NCBI GenBank assembly: GCA_024644425.1
Contig: JAHELA010000039.1
Location: 1-11,024 of the forward strand
DNA: 11,024 bases
Source: Nitrosomonadaceae bacterium
GTDB taxonomy: Bacteria; Pseudomonadota; Gammaproteobacteria; Burkholderiales; Nitrosomonadaceae
Direction of reading: 5' to 3'
Shown: one piece after another, positions 1 through 6,558 of the stretch
How positions within the stretch are numbered: the stretch's first letter is position 1
Layout: each line of letters begins with the position of its first letter
Position numbers and translations under genes: made by a program
Notes under the pieces: model-generated
Database searches by the model: none
Seen by the model: only the letters and a program-made list of their open reading frames with translations
Told to the model about the DNA's origin: nothing

Positions 1-843
1 ACTGCAGCAAAAGTTCGTGCACATATACATGGAGAACATGGCCGAGACATATTTGATCTATATGGTAAAAACTACAAATACAACCTATTACGAAAATTAA
101 TACGACCCACCATTGATCACTTCATCACTGTTAGCAAAGACCTTGAGCACTGGTTGATCAACACAATAGGTGTGCCACCAAATCGTATTAACCAGATCTA
201 TAATGGCGTTGATAGTCTTCGCTTCCACCCTCGTAAAATAAAGCCAAGTAATATTGGGCCACAAGGGTTCTTTACAGATAAAACTTTTGTCATAGGTAGT
301 GTAGGAAGAATGGCAGCAGTAAAGGACTATCCAAGCTTGATTCAAGTATTTCTAATGCTACTTAAAAAAGAACCCGATCTACGTGATCACCTACGACTTT
401 TAATCATTGGGGAAGGAAAGTTGCGAAGTGAGTGTATCAAAATGTTACGTGAAGGGGGAGCAGAAACCCTTGCTTGGCTTCCTGGGGAACGTACTGACAT
501 TCCTGAATTAATGCGAGCTATGGATCTATTTGTGCTTCCATCTCTAGGAGAAGGAATCTCTAATACTATATTAGAGGCTATGTCCAGTGGCCTGCCCGTT
601 ATAGCTACTAAGGTAGGAGGAAATATTGAGCTAGTGAAAGAAGGGTGTACGGGAAAACTCGTGGCCCCGGGCGCACTTGAAACACTTTCAGAAGCGATAT
701 CTATGTATTACAAAGATCCTGATTTACTTAATAATCACGGTAAAACTGCCCGAGAACATATTGAATCTAGGTTCAGCATAGAAGCTATGACCAATAGCTA
801 TCTCGAGGTATACGATAAGGTCTTACGATCAAAAACTTGCTAA
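1..843 (+). CDS. XrtA/PEP-CTERM-associated family 4 glycosyltransferase, 5' end cut off
   Basis: This is the C-terminal 280 residues of a retaining GT-B (GT4, GT1-like fold) glycosyltransferase. The reading frame is open from the first base, so the true start lies upstream and roughly 100 residues are missing compared with the usual family size of about 370-380. The TTG at 154 is internal, not a start. Codons 10-16 read HGEHGRD, followed by a conserved RPTIDHFITVSKDLE stretch, the pattern of the exosortase A-associated sugar transferase family (TIGR03088 type). The donor-binding half shows GSVGRMAAVKDY, a PGERTDIPEL segment and the GT4 E-x7-E motif (E184 to E192, within EGISNTILEAM). It probably adds a sugar from a nucleotide donor to the lipid-linked exopolysaccharide unit at the cytoplasmic face of the inner membrane. 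The next gene begins 14 bp downstream, so the two are probably co-transcribed. The donor sugar cannot be read from sequence. Confidence 0.93.
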   Translation, partial: TAAKVRAHIHGEHGRDIFDLYGKNYKYNLLRKLIRPTIDHFITVSKDLEHWLINTIGVPPNRINQIYNGVDSLRFHPRKIKPSNIGPQGFFTDKTFVIGSVGRMAAVKDYPSLIQVFLMLLKKEPDLRDHLRLLIIGEGKLRSECIKMLREGGAETLAWLPGERTDIPELMRAMDLFVLPSLGEGISNTILEAMSSGLPVIATKVGGNIELVKEGCTGKLVAPGALETLSEAISMYYKDPDLLNNHGKTAREHIESRFSIEAMTNSYLEVYDKVLRSKTC

Positions 844-845
844 AT

Positions 846-850
846 GAGGA
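846..850 (+). promoter_or_regulatory. Shine-Dalgarno GAGGA that fixes the amidotransferase start
   Basis: GAGGA ends 7 nt before the ATG at 858. It supports that ATG over the in-frame TTG at 837, which would add seven residues in front of the catalytic cysteine. Confidence 0.75.
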
Positions 851-857
851 AATAGGT

Positions 858-2756
858 ATGTGTGGAATCGTTGGTCTGTTTGATATTCATGGAAAAAGAG
901 AAATTGACAAAAAACTACTCGGGCGTATGAATCAAACTTTATTTCACCGTGGCCCAGATGAGGGTGATATATATACCGAGCCTGGGTTAGGTCTTGGTCA
1001 TAGACGTCTTTCTATTATTGATATTTCTGATGGACATCAACCACTTTTTAATGAGGATGGCAGTGTAGTCGTAGTTTTTAATGGAGAGATTTATAATTTC
1101 CAAGAGCTTACAAATGAACTTACCAAACTTGGCCATGAATTTCGGACCCATTCTGATACTGAGGTCATTGTACATGCTTGGGAGGAATGGAAGGAAAGTT
1201 GTGTAGATCATTTTCGAGGTATGTTTGCTTTCGGTCTGTGGGATCGTAACAAGGAAACCTTATTTCTGGCCCGTGACCGCCTTGGAATAAAACCCCTTTA
1301 CTATGCGTCTCTTGAAGATGGTACATTTATTTTTGCTTCTGAGCTTAAAGGCTTACTTGCTCATTCTGCTCTTTCACGTGAAATGGACCCTTCTGCCATT
1401 GAGGAATATTTTTCTTTTGGTTATGTCCCTGAACCGAAAACAATATTTAAACAAGCGTTTAAACTCTCACCTGGTCACAGCCTGACACTACAAAGCGGTC
1501 AAAGCCATATACTGCTACGTCAATACTGGGATGTACCCTTCACGGATCACAACCTCATCAGTATTCAAGAAGCACAAGAAGAACTGATTATTCGTCTACA
1601 AGAAGCAGTAAAAATCCGCCTTATGGCTGAAGTACCCCTAGGTGCTTTTCTATCAGGTGGAGTTGATTCCAGTGCAGTAGTAGCTATGATGGCGGGTATC
1701 TTGAAGGATCCAGTAAATACATGCTCAATTTCCTTTGGTGATCCAACATTCAATGAATCACAGCACGCACAAAAAGTAGCTGATCGCTATCACACACAAC
1801 ACCATGTCGAGCAAGTGGATACAGATGATTTTGATCTTATTGATAAGCTAGCCTCTCTTTATGACGAACCATTTGCAGATAGTTCAGCTATGCCCACCTA
1901 CAGAGTATGTGAACTTGCAAAGAAGCGTGTAACTGTTGCATTATCTGGTGACGGTGGTGACGAAAACTTTGCGGGTTATCGCCGCTATCGCTGGCACATA
2001 TACGAAGAACGAATGAGATCCTTACTACCTCAAGGAATCAGAAAACCTCTATTTGGCCTTTTAGGAAATCTTTATCCCAAAGCTGATTGGGCCCCCAAGT
2101 TTTTACGAGCAAAATCGACCTTCGAATCACTTGCTCGTGATCCTGTCGAAGGCTATTTCCATAGCGTTTCTATTATGGGAGATAAAATGCGTGAAAAACT
2201 GTTCAGTAGTTCCTTTAAACATAGTTTACAAACTTACCAAGCAGTAGAGGTCTTACGCTCCCATGCTAGTAAATGCCCAGTAGATGACTCTCTATCACAG
2301 GTGCAATATCTGGATATGAAAACCTACCTTGTTGGCGATATCCTTACTAAAGTGGATCGAGCAAGTATGGCGCACTCTTTAGAAGTACGTGTGCCATTGC
2401 TCGATCACAAACTAGTCGAATGGATATCCAGTATTCCTCCATCTCTAAAATTACATGGTAAAGAGGGAAAATTTATTTTGAAGAAAGCGCTAGAATCTTA
2501 TCTGCCAGATGACATACTTTATAGAGACAAAATGGGATTTGCAATACCCTTAGCTAGCTGGTTTCGCGGTCCATTGCATCAAAAATTACACAAAGCTTTA
2601 ATGGGCCCTACCTTAGCTGACACAGGAATTTTCAATCGAAATTTTCTGAAAGAAATGCTTGATCAACACCAATCTGGAAAGCGTGACTATAGTGCGCCAT
2701 TATGGACTTTGCTGATGTTCGAATCTTTTCTTCGAAATATAGACCCACAAAAATGA
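858..2756 (+). CDS. XrtA/PEP-CTERM-associated amidotransferase (asparagine synthase-like, glutamine-hydrolysing)
   Basis: This 632-residue two-domain enzyme resembles AsnB. The N-terminal class II glutaminase domain (about residues 2-210) starts MCGIVGLFD; Cys2 is the expected nucleophile after Met removal, which is why I start at 858. It also has RGPD (31-34), GHRRLSIID, FNGEIYN, SDTEV and RDRLGIKPLYY. The C-terminal ATP-pyrophosphatase domain has the PP-loop SGGVDSS (266-272), SGDGGDE (363-369) and HSLEVRVPLLDH, so both active sites look intact. Length and motifs fit the exosortase A-system amidotransferase family (TIGR03108 type) rather than housekeeping asparagine synthetase. The likely role is transfer of glutamine-derived ammonia to an activated carboxylate, perhaps a uronic acid of the exopolysaccharide; that substrate is an inference. 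Related asparagine-synthase-like genes are needed for floc formation in Zoogloea. True asparagine synthesis cannot be excluded from sequence alone. Confidence 0.93.
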   Translation: MCGIVGLFDIHGKREIDKKLLGRMNQTLFHRGPDEGDIYTEPGLGLGHRRLSIIDISDGHQPLFNEDGSVVVVFNGEIYNFQELTNELTKLGHEFRTHSDTEVIVHAWEEWKESCVDHFRGMFAFGLWDRNKETLFLARDRLGIKPLYYASLEDGTFIFASELKGLLAHSALSREMDPSAIEEYFSFGYVPEPKTIFKQAFKLSPGHSLTLQSGQSHILLRQYWDVPFTDHNLISIQEAQEELIIRLQEAVKIRLMAEVPLGAFLSGGVDSSAVVAMMAGILKDPVNTCSISFGDPTFNESQHAQKVADRYHTQHHVEQVDTDDFDLIDKLASLYDEPFADSSAMPTYRVCELAKKRVTVALSGDGGDENFAGYRRYRWHIYEERMRSLLPQGIRKPLFGLLGNLYPKADWAPKFLRAKSTFESLARDPVEGYFHSVSIMGDKMREKLFSSSFKHSLQTYQAVEVLRSHASKCPVDDSLSQVQYLDMKTYLVGDILTKVDRASMAHSLEVRVPLLDHKLVEWISSIPPSLKLHGKEGKFILKKALESYLPDDILYRDKMGFAIPLASWFRGPLHQKLHKALMGPTLADTGIFNRNFLKEMLDQHQSGKRDYSAPLWTLLMFESFLRNIDPQK

Positions 2757-2790
2757 ACCATCTATTCATGAGAAAAATATCAGCAATATA

Positions 2791-2820
2791 TTGTCCTTTT
2801 ATAGTGCCTTAAATTATAAA
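2791..2820 (+). promoter_or_regulatory. Candidate sigma-70 promoter before the deacetylase
   Basis: TTGTCC (2791-2796, 4 of 6 consensus) is separated by 18 bp from TATAAA (2815-2820, 5 of 6). The predicted start near 2827 would leave only about 6 nt before the ATG at 2833. The match is modest in A+T-rich DNA. Confidence 0.3.
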
Positions 2821-2832
2821 AAGTAAACCACA

Positions 2833-3825
2833 ATGCTGAATGTTTTTCTTACAATTGACACTGAAATATGGCCTCACGCAAAAGGCTGGCCCGTAAAAGC
2901 ACTACCAATAAATAAATCTAGCTTTACTGAAGAAATTGCAGCTGATATTTATGGTACAACTACACAGGGAGACTTTGGTTTACCCTTTCAAACACAACTA
3001 CTTAAAGAACATGGACTAAAGGCTAACTATTTTGTAGAGCCACTCTTCTCCGAAAAAGCTGGGGCCTCTAACTTAACTGATATTGTTAACCTAATCCAAA
3101 ATCAGGGCCATGAAGTTCAATTGCATCTACATACTGAATGGCTTAGTGAATTAAATGATCCGGAAATACCTGCTCAATTTAAAGAATTTATTCATCAATT
3201 CTCTCTTGACGAACAGATCGCTCTAATTAAAAAAGGAATACATAATCTCCACGCTTCTGGGGTTCAAAACATCCACGCCTTTCGAGCAGGAAGCTATGGA
3301 GCCAACCTCGACACGCTGCATGCTCTTTTGAAAAACGATATTTTTTATGACACGAGTTATAACCCATGTTACCTTGAAAAAAATTGTGATATTCGTACGA
3401 ACAAACTGTTACTTCAACCAGCAGAAATAGATGAAATTTGGGAATTTCCCATTTCATACTTTCAAGATTACCCTGGACATCGTCGTCATGCTCAGCTTTG
3501 TGCGTGTTCTTTTTATGAGTTAAAAACTGCGCTACTAGATGCATGGAAAGCCGGTTGGTTTTCTTTCGTAATAGTACTCCATAGCTTCGAACTAATTAAA
3601 AATAGAGGCACCTCACAACTTCCCTTGCCGGACAAAATCAGCATAGAACGTTTTAGACTCCTTTGTAATTTTCTTTCCACTAATCAAGATAAATTTCACA
3701 CAGCGCTCTTTTCTGAAATTGATGCACAAGTAATTCCAAAGGAACAGCCTATCAGCCCCCTTCAATCACGATTTTTTCACACCGCATGGCGGCTTGCTGA
3801 ACAAGGACTGGGGAAATTGATTTGA
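2833..3825 (+). CDS. Polysaccharide deacetylase-like protein (NodB/CE4-related)
   Basis: This 330-residue protein has the order of motifs of the NodB-type deacetylase fold. TIDTE (residues 7-11) replaces the TFDD motif 1, ANYFVEP (64-70) follows a core strand, HLHTEW (98-103) supplies probable metal-binding histidines, RAGSY (151-155) matches motif 3, and VLHSFE (248-253) the late histidine motif. No signal peptide or membrane segment is visible, so it appears cytoplasmic and may act on lipid-linked or nucleotide-linked sugars before export. It is longer than, and different in motif 1 from, the deacetylase subfamily normally found in XrtA loci, which carries an SVDVED-like motif. It overlaps the next gene by 4 bp, arguing for coupled translation. 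The ATG at 2833 has no recognisable Shine-Dalgarno sequence, but the N-terminal core strand begins immediately and no better start is seen. The substrate, and whether it removes N- or O-acetyl groups, is unknown. Confidence 0.82.
   Translation: MLNVFLTIDTEIWPHAKGWPVKALPINKSSFTEEIAADIYGTTTQGDFGLPFQTQLLKEHGLKANYFVEPLFSEKAGASNLTDIVNLIQNQGHEVQLHLHTEWLSELNDPEIPAQFKEFIHQFSLDEQIALIKKGIHNLHASGVQNIHAFRAGSYGANLDTLHALLKNDIFYDTSYNPCYLEKNCDIRTNKLLLQPAEIDEIWEFPISYFQDYPGHRRHAQLCACSFYELKTALLDAWKAGWFSFVIVLHSFELIKNRGTSQLPLPDKISIERFRLLCNFLSTNQDKFHTALFSEIDAQVIPKEQPISPLQSRFFHTAWRLAEQGLGKLI
3810..3814 (+). promoter_or_regulatory. Shine-Dalgarno GGGGA for the TTG-started GNAT gene
   Basis: GGGGA lies inside the 3' end of the deacetylase gene, 7 nt before the TTG at 3822. 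With the TTGA stop/start overlap it supports initiation at TTG; the nearby ATG at 3826 is out of frame. Confidence 0.55.
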
Positions 3826-4763
3826 ATGAAATTTGGATAGAAAAGTCGTTAAACCTAAAATTTCAATTGGGAGAAGTTACGCTTTTTTCCTGGTCATCCC
3901 CTGCACTTGTCTTGAAGAAGCATTTTACTGAAATACCTGATGACCCTATGGCACCATATCCCCCATTCGAGCTATTTTCTAAAACACAAGAAGTCATTGC
4001 AATATACTCTCATCCAATTGCATATAACATGCCTCAACTAAGCATTATGCCTAATGCAATTCGTTATGTTCCGTCACAATATAACCGGTATTGGGTAGAA
4101 TTAAGAGGAAAATTTGATAATTATCTTCAAAAATTTTCATCAAAATCACGTAACACACTTACTAGAAAACTCAAGAAATTCTCTAAATTCTCAGAAGGAC
4201 AAATTATATGGCGAGAATTCGTACATCCTAGTGAAATGACAGAGTTTCACCGTTTAGCACTTAAAGTTTCAGCCAAATCCTACCAGGAGAAGCTGCTTGG
4301 TTGTGGATTACCTGCTGGAAATGAATTCCAAAATAATATGATAAAACTGGCAGAACAAGGATTAGCACGAGGTTATGTTCTTTTTTATTTCGACAAGCCC
4401 ATCGCATATATATTTTGCCCTATTCAGGATGGTATCGTTTTCTATGAATATGTTGGGCACGATCCAGAGTTCCAACAATGGTCTCCTGGAACCATGTTGC
4501 AGTACTTTGCGATTAAAAACCTCTTTGAAGTTGAGGAGCTCAAACTATTTGATTTCACAGAAGGGGAAGGCTCGCATAAAGAATTTTTCTCAACAAATTG
4601 TAAAATCTGTGCTGATATTTACTATTTCCGCCGTACACCACGAAATTTTATACTTATTTTACTTCATAGAGGAATAAGTTCTATATCAACAAATACTGTA
4701 AAAATATTAGATAGACTTGGATTAAAAAAAAGGATAAAGAAATTCTTTCGATCAGTTTCTTAG
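3822..4763 (+). CDS. CelD/FemAB-like GNAT acyltransferase
   Basis: This 313-residue protein looks like the GNAT superfamily branch often called CelD/BcsL-like (Acetyltransf_6). Evidence is the basic segment SSKSRNTLTRKLKKF (106-120) after a WVELRGKFDNYL stretch, the central RGYVLFYFDKPIAYIF strand pair (183-198), the YEYVGHDPEF turn, SPGTMLQYFAIK (221-232) and the terminal FDFTEGEGSHKEFF block (243-256), equivalent to the DF-G-YK region of that family. The start is TTG at 3822, in a TTGA overlap with the deacetylase stop; an upstream in-frame TGA at 3798 excludes a longer protein, and the next in-frame Met is residue 43. It probably transfers an acyl group, perhaps to an amine or hydroxyl exposed by the neighbouring deacetylase. 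That is an inference from the pairing. It does not look like the FemAB-type protein usually found in XrtA loci. The acyl donor cannot be read. Confidence 0.75.
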   Translation: MNEIWIEKSLNLKFQLGEVTLFSWSSPALVLKKHFTEIPDDPMAPYPPFELFSKTQEVIAIYSHPIAYNMPQLSIMPNAIRYVPSQYNRYWVELRGKFDNYLQKFSSKSRNTLTRKLKKFSKFSEGQIIWREFVHPSEMTEFHRLALKVSAKSYQEKLLGCGLPAGNEFQNNMIKLAEQGLARGYVLFYFDKPIAYIFCPIQDGIVFYEYVGHDPEFQQWSPGTMLQYFAIKNLFEVEELKLFDFTEGEGSHKEFFSTNCKICADIYYFRRTPRNFILILLHRGISSISTNTVKILDRLGLKKRIKKFFRSVS

Positions 4764-4881
4764 AATTATTCTTGGCATTTCAGCATCAATAAAATTAGCC
4801 CTATTTCATCTGCAATACACCTAAGTAGTCATAAAATTATAAATATTTAGACTAGAAATCAGTAATGGTTTGTATGGTAAT

Positions 4882-4945
4882 GAATTCACTACGTTTTTAG
4901 GAGCAAAATTAAGTGAACTTCTATTCCATGAAAAAAGTGAATTCT
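4882..4945. repeat. Three copies of an AGTGAA(n)TTC element
   Basis: GAATTCACT (4882-4890) is the exact reverse complement of AGTGAATTC (4936-4944). A third, near-identical copy, AAGTGAACTTCT, lies between them at 4911-4922, in the same orientation as the right-hand copy. The two direct copies are about 24 bp apart. The elements sit roughly 180-245 bp upstream of the epsB-like ATG, a plausible distance for activator sites, but they could be chance in A+T-rich DNA. Confidence 0.4.
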
Positions 4946-4980
4946 TTACAGAGAGTATATTTAAATCATGATATATATTT

Positions 4981-5025
4981 TGGGTTTAAACACATCTAGT
5001 TAGCAGATTATCGATATCTAACCCA
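4981..5025. promoter_or_regulatory. Overlapping inverted repeats upstream of the epsB-like gene
   Basis: TGGGTT (4981-4986) pairs with AACCCA (5020-5025), and GTTAG (4999-5003) pairs with CTAAC (5018-5022). The two right arms overlap, so the two hairpins would be mutually exclusive in RNA. The stems are only 5-6 bp and the larger loop is over 30 nt, so stability is doubtful. They could instead be part of an operator. Confidence 0.2.
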
Positions 5026-5050
5026 TGGTAGAAAACTTGAAAATTATTTT

Positions 5051-5143
5051 ATGCTTAGAATAGGAATGAAAAAGGATCAAGATATGTTACGTATTTTTTC
5101 ACTTGCTGCTATTACAAGGGTAAAAAATGCTTCGTATTTATAA
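5051..5143 (+). CDS. Possible short upstream ORF overlapping the epsB-like start
   Basis: The frame from ATG 5051 encodes 30 residues; an internal ATG at 5084 encodes 19 residues (MLRIFSLAAITRVKNASYL) and has AAGGA at 5072-5076, seven nt upstream. Both end at TAA 5141-5143, inside the epsB-like gene, which starts at 5127 in another frame. Ribosomes finishing here would stop next to the epsB-like start, so the short ORF could act as a leader that couples or dampens translation. It encodes MLRI twice (5051 and 5084), the same four residues that begin the epsB-like protein. It may also be the tail of the decayed frame starting at 4913. The product is not recognised. Confidence 0.25.
   Translation: MLRIGMKKDQDMLRIFSLAAITRVKNASYL
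5116..5120 (+). promoter_or_regulatory. Shine-Dalgarno AAGGG for the epsB-like gene
   Basis: AAGGG ends 6 nt before the ATG at 5127 and supports this start rather than the similar MLRI-type ATGs at 5051 and 5084, which are out of frame with the gene. Confidence 0.7.
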
Positions 5144-6536
5144 TCACTATATTTCTAGGACTGTGATCCTACTGATTAGTACGGAAATTCTCGTTTTGAT
5201 TGCGATTTTTTATATAGGGATATTTATTCGATATCCTGATGATAATGAAATTTCACTTTCTTATGAGACTTTCTCGCATTTCTTTCCTGAAGCAAGCACC
5301 TTTACCATCATCATGGTACTCAGCATGGCTGCAATCGGGATGTACCAATTGGAAACTAGACCAGATATCAAAGCTATTTTGATTCGTCTCATGCCCTCGT
5401 TGGTACTTGGATTTGTCCTCATGACTTTAACTTTTTTTCTACTACCCGAACTTCATTTTGGTCGTGGTATGTTGGGTATAGCGATGTTTCTCGCTCTACC
5501 TGCGATTCTTATTACGCGCTGTCTTCTTCTCATGTGGTTCAATCTAGAAATTTTGGAATCTCGGGCCGTAGTATTGGGTACAGGTGCAAAAGCCCAGGAA
5601 TGCATTGATTTACTTAATATTAACCCTGACAGAAAAGGTTTGAAGATAGTTTGTTTTATTTCGTTACCTGGTGAAGAACATCATGTTGCTCCTTCGAAAA
5701 TACAATCAAAGCTTGAGTCGGAGTCGTTGCAATCTCTAGTTAAGCGTTTCAATGCGAACGAAATTATTGTTGCAATTCAGAATAGACGAAATACTAATTT
5801 CCCCATCCAAGAATTACTAGAATGCAAACTTCATGGAATTAAGGTAACTGATGAGGCGGACTTTTTTGAGCGGGAGAAAGGTCAGCTTAGGGTAAGTTCT
5901 CTATATCCAAGCTGGTTAGTTTTTGGTGATGGATTTGATCAAAGCTCACTGAGATCGGTAATTAAGCGCTCCTTTGATCTAGCTGCAAGTGTGATTCTCT
6001 TGGCAGTCACCCTGCCTATTATGCTAGTTGCTGCTCTTTGTATCCTTATAGAAAGTGGTACACCCATTTTTTATCGACAAGAAAGGGTAGGAAGAGGAGG
6101 AGAAACGTTTATGGTGATTAAATTTCGGAGTATGAGAGCAGATGCAGAAAAGAGTGGGAAACCACAATGGGCCGCAACAAATGACCCTCGTATAACAAAA
6201 GTAGGAAATATCATTAGGAAACTAAGAATTGACGAACTTCCACAAATTTTCAATGTTTTAAAGGGAGAAATGAGTTTTGTTGGCCCTCGTCCTGAAAGAC
6301 CTTATTTTGTGGAACATCTCTGTACTGAAATTCCCTATTACAATGCAAGACATAGTATCAAACCAGGTATTACTGGATGGGCTCAAGTCCGTTATAGATA
6401 CGGTTCCTCCGTCAAAGATGCTATCGAAAAACTACAGTATGATTTGTACTATGTGAAAAACCATAGTCTATTTCTCGATATCATTATTATTATAGATACA
6501 ATTGAAGTTGTTGTTCTGGGTAAGGGAGGAAGATGA
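5127..6536 (+). CDS. XrtA/PEP-CTERM-associated polyprenyl-phosphate sugar transferase (EpsB_2 type)
   Basis: This 469-residue membrane enzyme should start exopolysaccharide repeat-unit assembly by moving a sugar phosphate from a nucleotide sugar to undecaprenyl phosphate at the inner membrane. Four hydrophobic segments (about 11-34, 60-75, 88-106, 113-138) are followed by a Rossmann-like region beginning AVVLGTGAKAQE (147-158). The catalytic bacterial sugar transferase domain (about 279-466) starts with a membrane-associated helix (285-309) and contains FYRQERVGRGG (315-325), IKFRSMR (331-337), the D369-E370 catalytic pair in RIDELPQIFNVLKGEMS, VGPRPERP (385-392) and KPGITGWAQV (412-421). N-terminal MLRIYNHYIS and the overall architecture fit the TIGR03013 family. 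It is the first gene of a tight run with prsK and prsR (gaps of 22 and 9 bp). Length is normal and no defect is seen. The sugar specificity is not readable. Confidence 0.94.
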   Translation: MLRIYNHYISRTVILLISTEILVLIAIFYIGIFIRYPDDNEISLSYETFSHFFPEASTFTIIMVLSMAAIGMYQLETRPDIKAILIRLMPSLVLGFVLMTLTFFLLPELHFGRGMLGIAMFLALPAILITRCLLLMWFNLEILESRAVVLGTGAKAQECIDLLNINPDRKGLKIVCFISLPGEEHHVAPSKIQSKLESESLQSLVKRFNANEIIVAIQNRRNTNFPIQELLECKLHGIKVTDEADFFEREKGQLRVSSLYPSWLVFGDGFDQSSLRSVIKRSFDLAASVILLAVTLPIMLVAALCILIESGTPIFYRQERVGRGGETFMVIKFRSMRADAEKSGKPQWAATNDPRITKVGNIIRKLRIDELPQIFNVLKGEMSFVGPRPERPYFVEHLCTEIPYYNARHSIKPGITGWAQVRYRYGSSVKDAIEKLQYDLYYVKNHSLFLDIIIIIDTIEVVVLGKGGR

Positions 6537-6558
6537 TCTCAGGACATAAAAATATATT

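Larger units (their letters stand above)
4764..5126. other. 363-bp gap between the GNAT gene and the epsB-like gene
   Basis: I see no confident full gene, RNA gene, strong terminator or sigma-54 promoter (no TGGCAC-N5-TTGC pair with correct spacing). It does hold three copies of an AAGTGAA-TTC-like element, two overlapping inverted repeats near 4981-5025, a weak TTTACA-N18-TGATAT promoter-like pair (4945-4974), and a short open frame with good ribosome-binding sites that ends inside the epsB-like gene. Its length and content suggest a regulatory leader or the remains of a small gene. Confidence 0.5.
4913..5143 (+). pseudogene. Possible decayed small gene with one in-frame TAG
   Basis: Reading from the GTG at 4913, which has AGGAG at 4899-4903 nine nt upstream, gives about 28 codons (ending GFKHI), an in-frame TAG at 4997-4999, then about 47 more open codons (beginning LADYRYLTHGRK) to TAA at 5141-5143. 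A single stop in about 77 codons is somewhat unusual for such A+T-rich DNA but not strongly so. I recognise no family. It could be a gene broken by a nonsense mutation, two tiny ORFs, or non-coding leader. The end overlaps the first codons of the epsB-like gene in another frame. Confidence 0.22.

Noticed and set aside
154..156. TTG at 154 as the start of the first glycosyltransferase
   Set aside because: The frame is open to base 1 and encodes the conserved HGEHGRD and RPTIDH segments upstream, so the gene begins before the window.
837..857. TTG at 837 as the start of the amidotransferase
   Set aside because: It would put seven residues before the catalytic Cys2 and overlap the previous gene; ATG 858 has a well-placed GAGGA.
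2794..2822. TTTTATA/TATAAAA inverted repeat as a terminator after the amidotransferase
   Set aside because: The stem is entirely A-T with no following U-run, so it would be a poor terminator; it overlaps the candidate promoter instead.
4774..4790. TGGCAT at 4774 as a sigma-54 -24 element
   Set aside because: The downstream GC is at the wrong spacing and there is no TTGC; other TGGCA sequences in the window (for example near 1992, 3950, 7506, 9930) also lack a correctly spaced -12 element.
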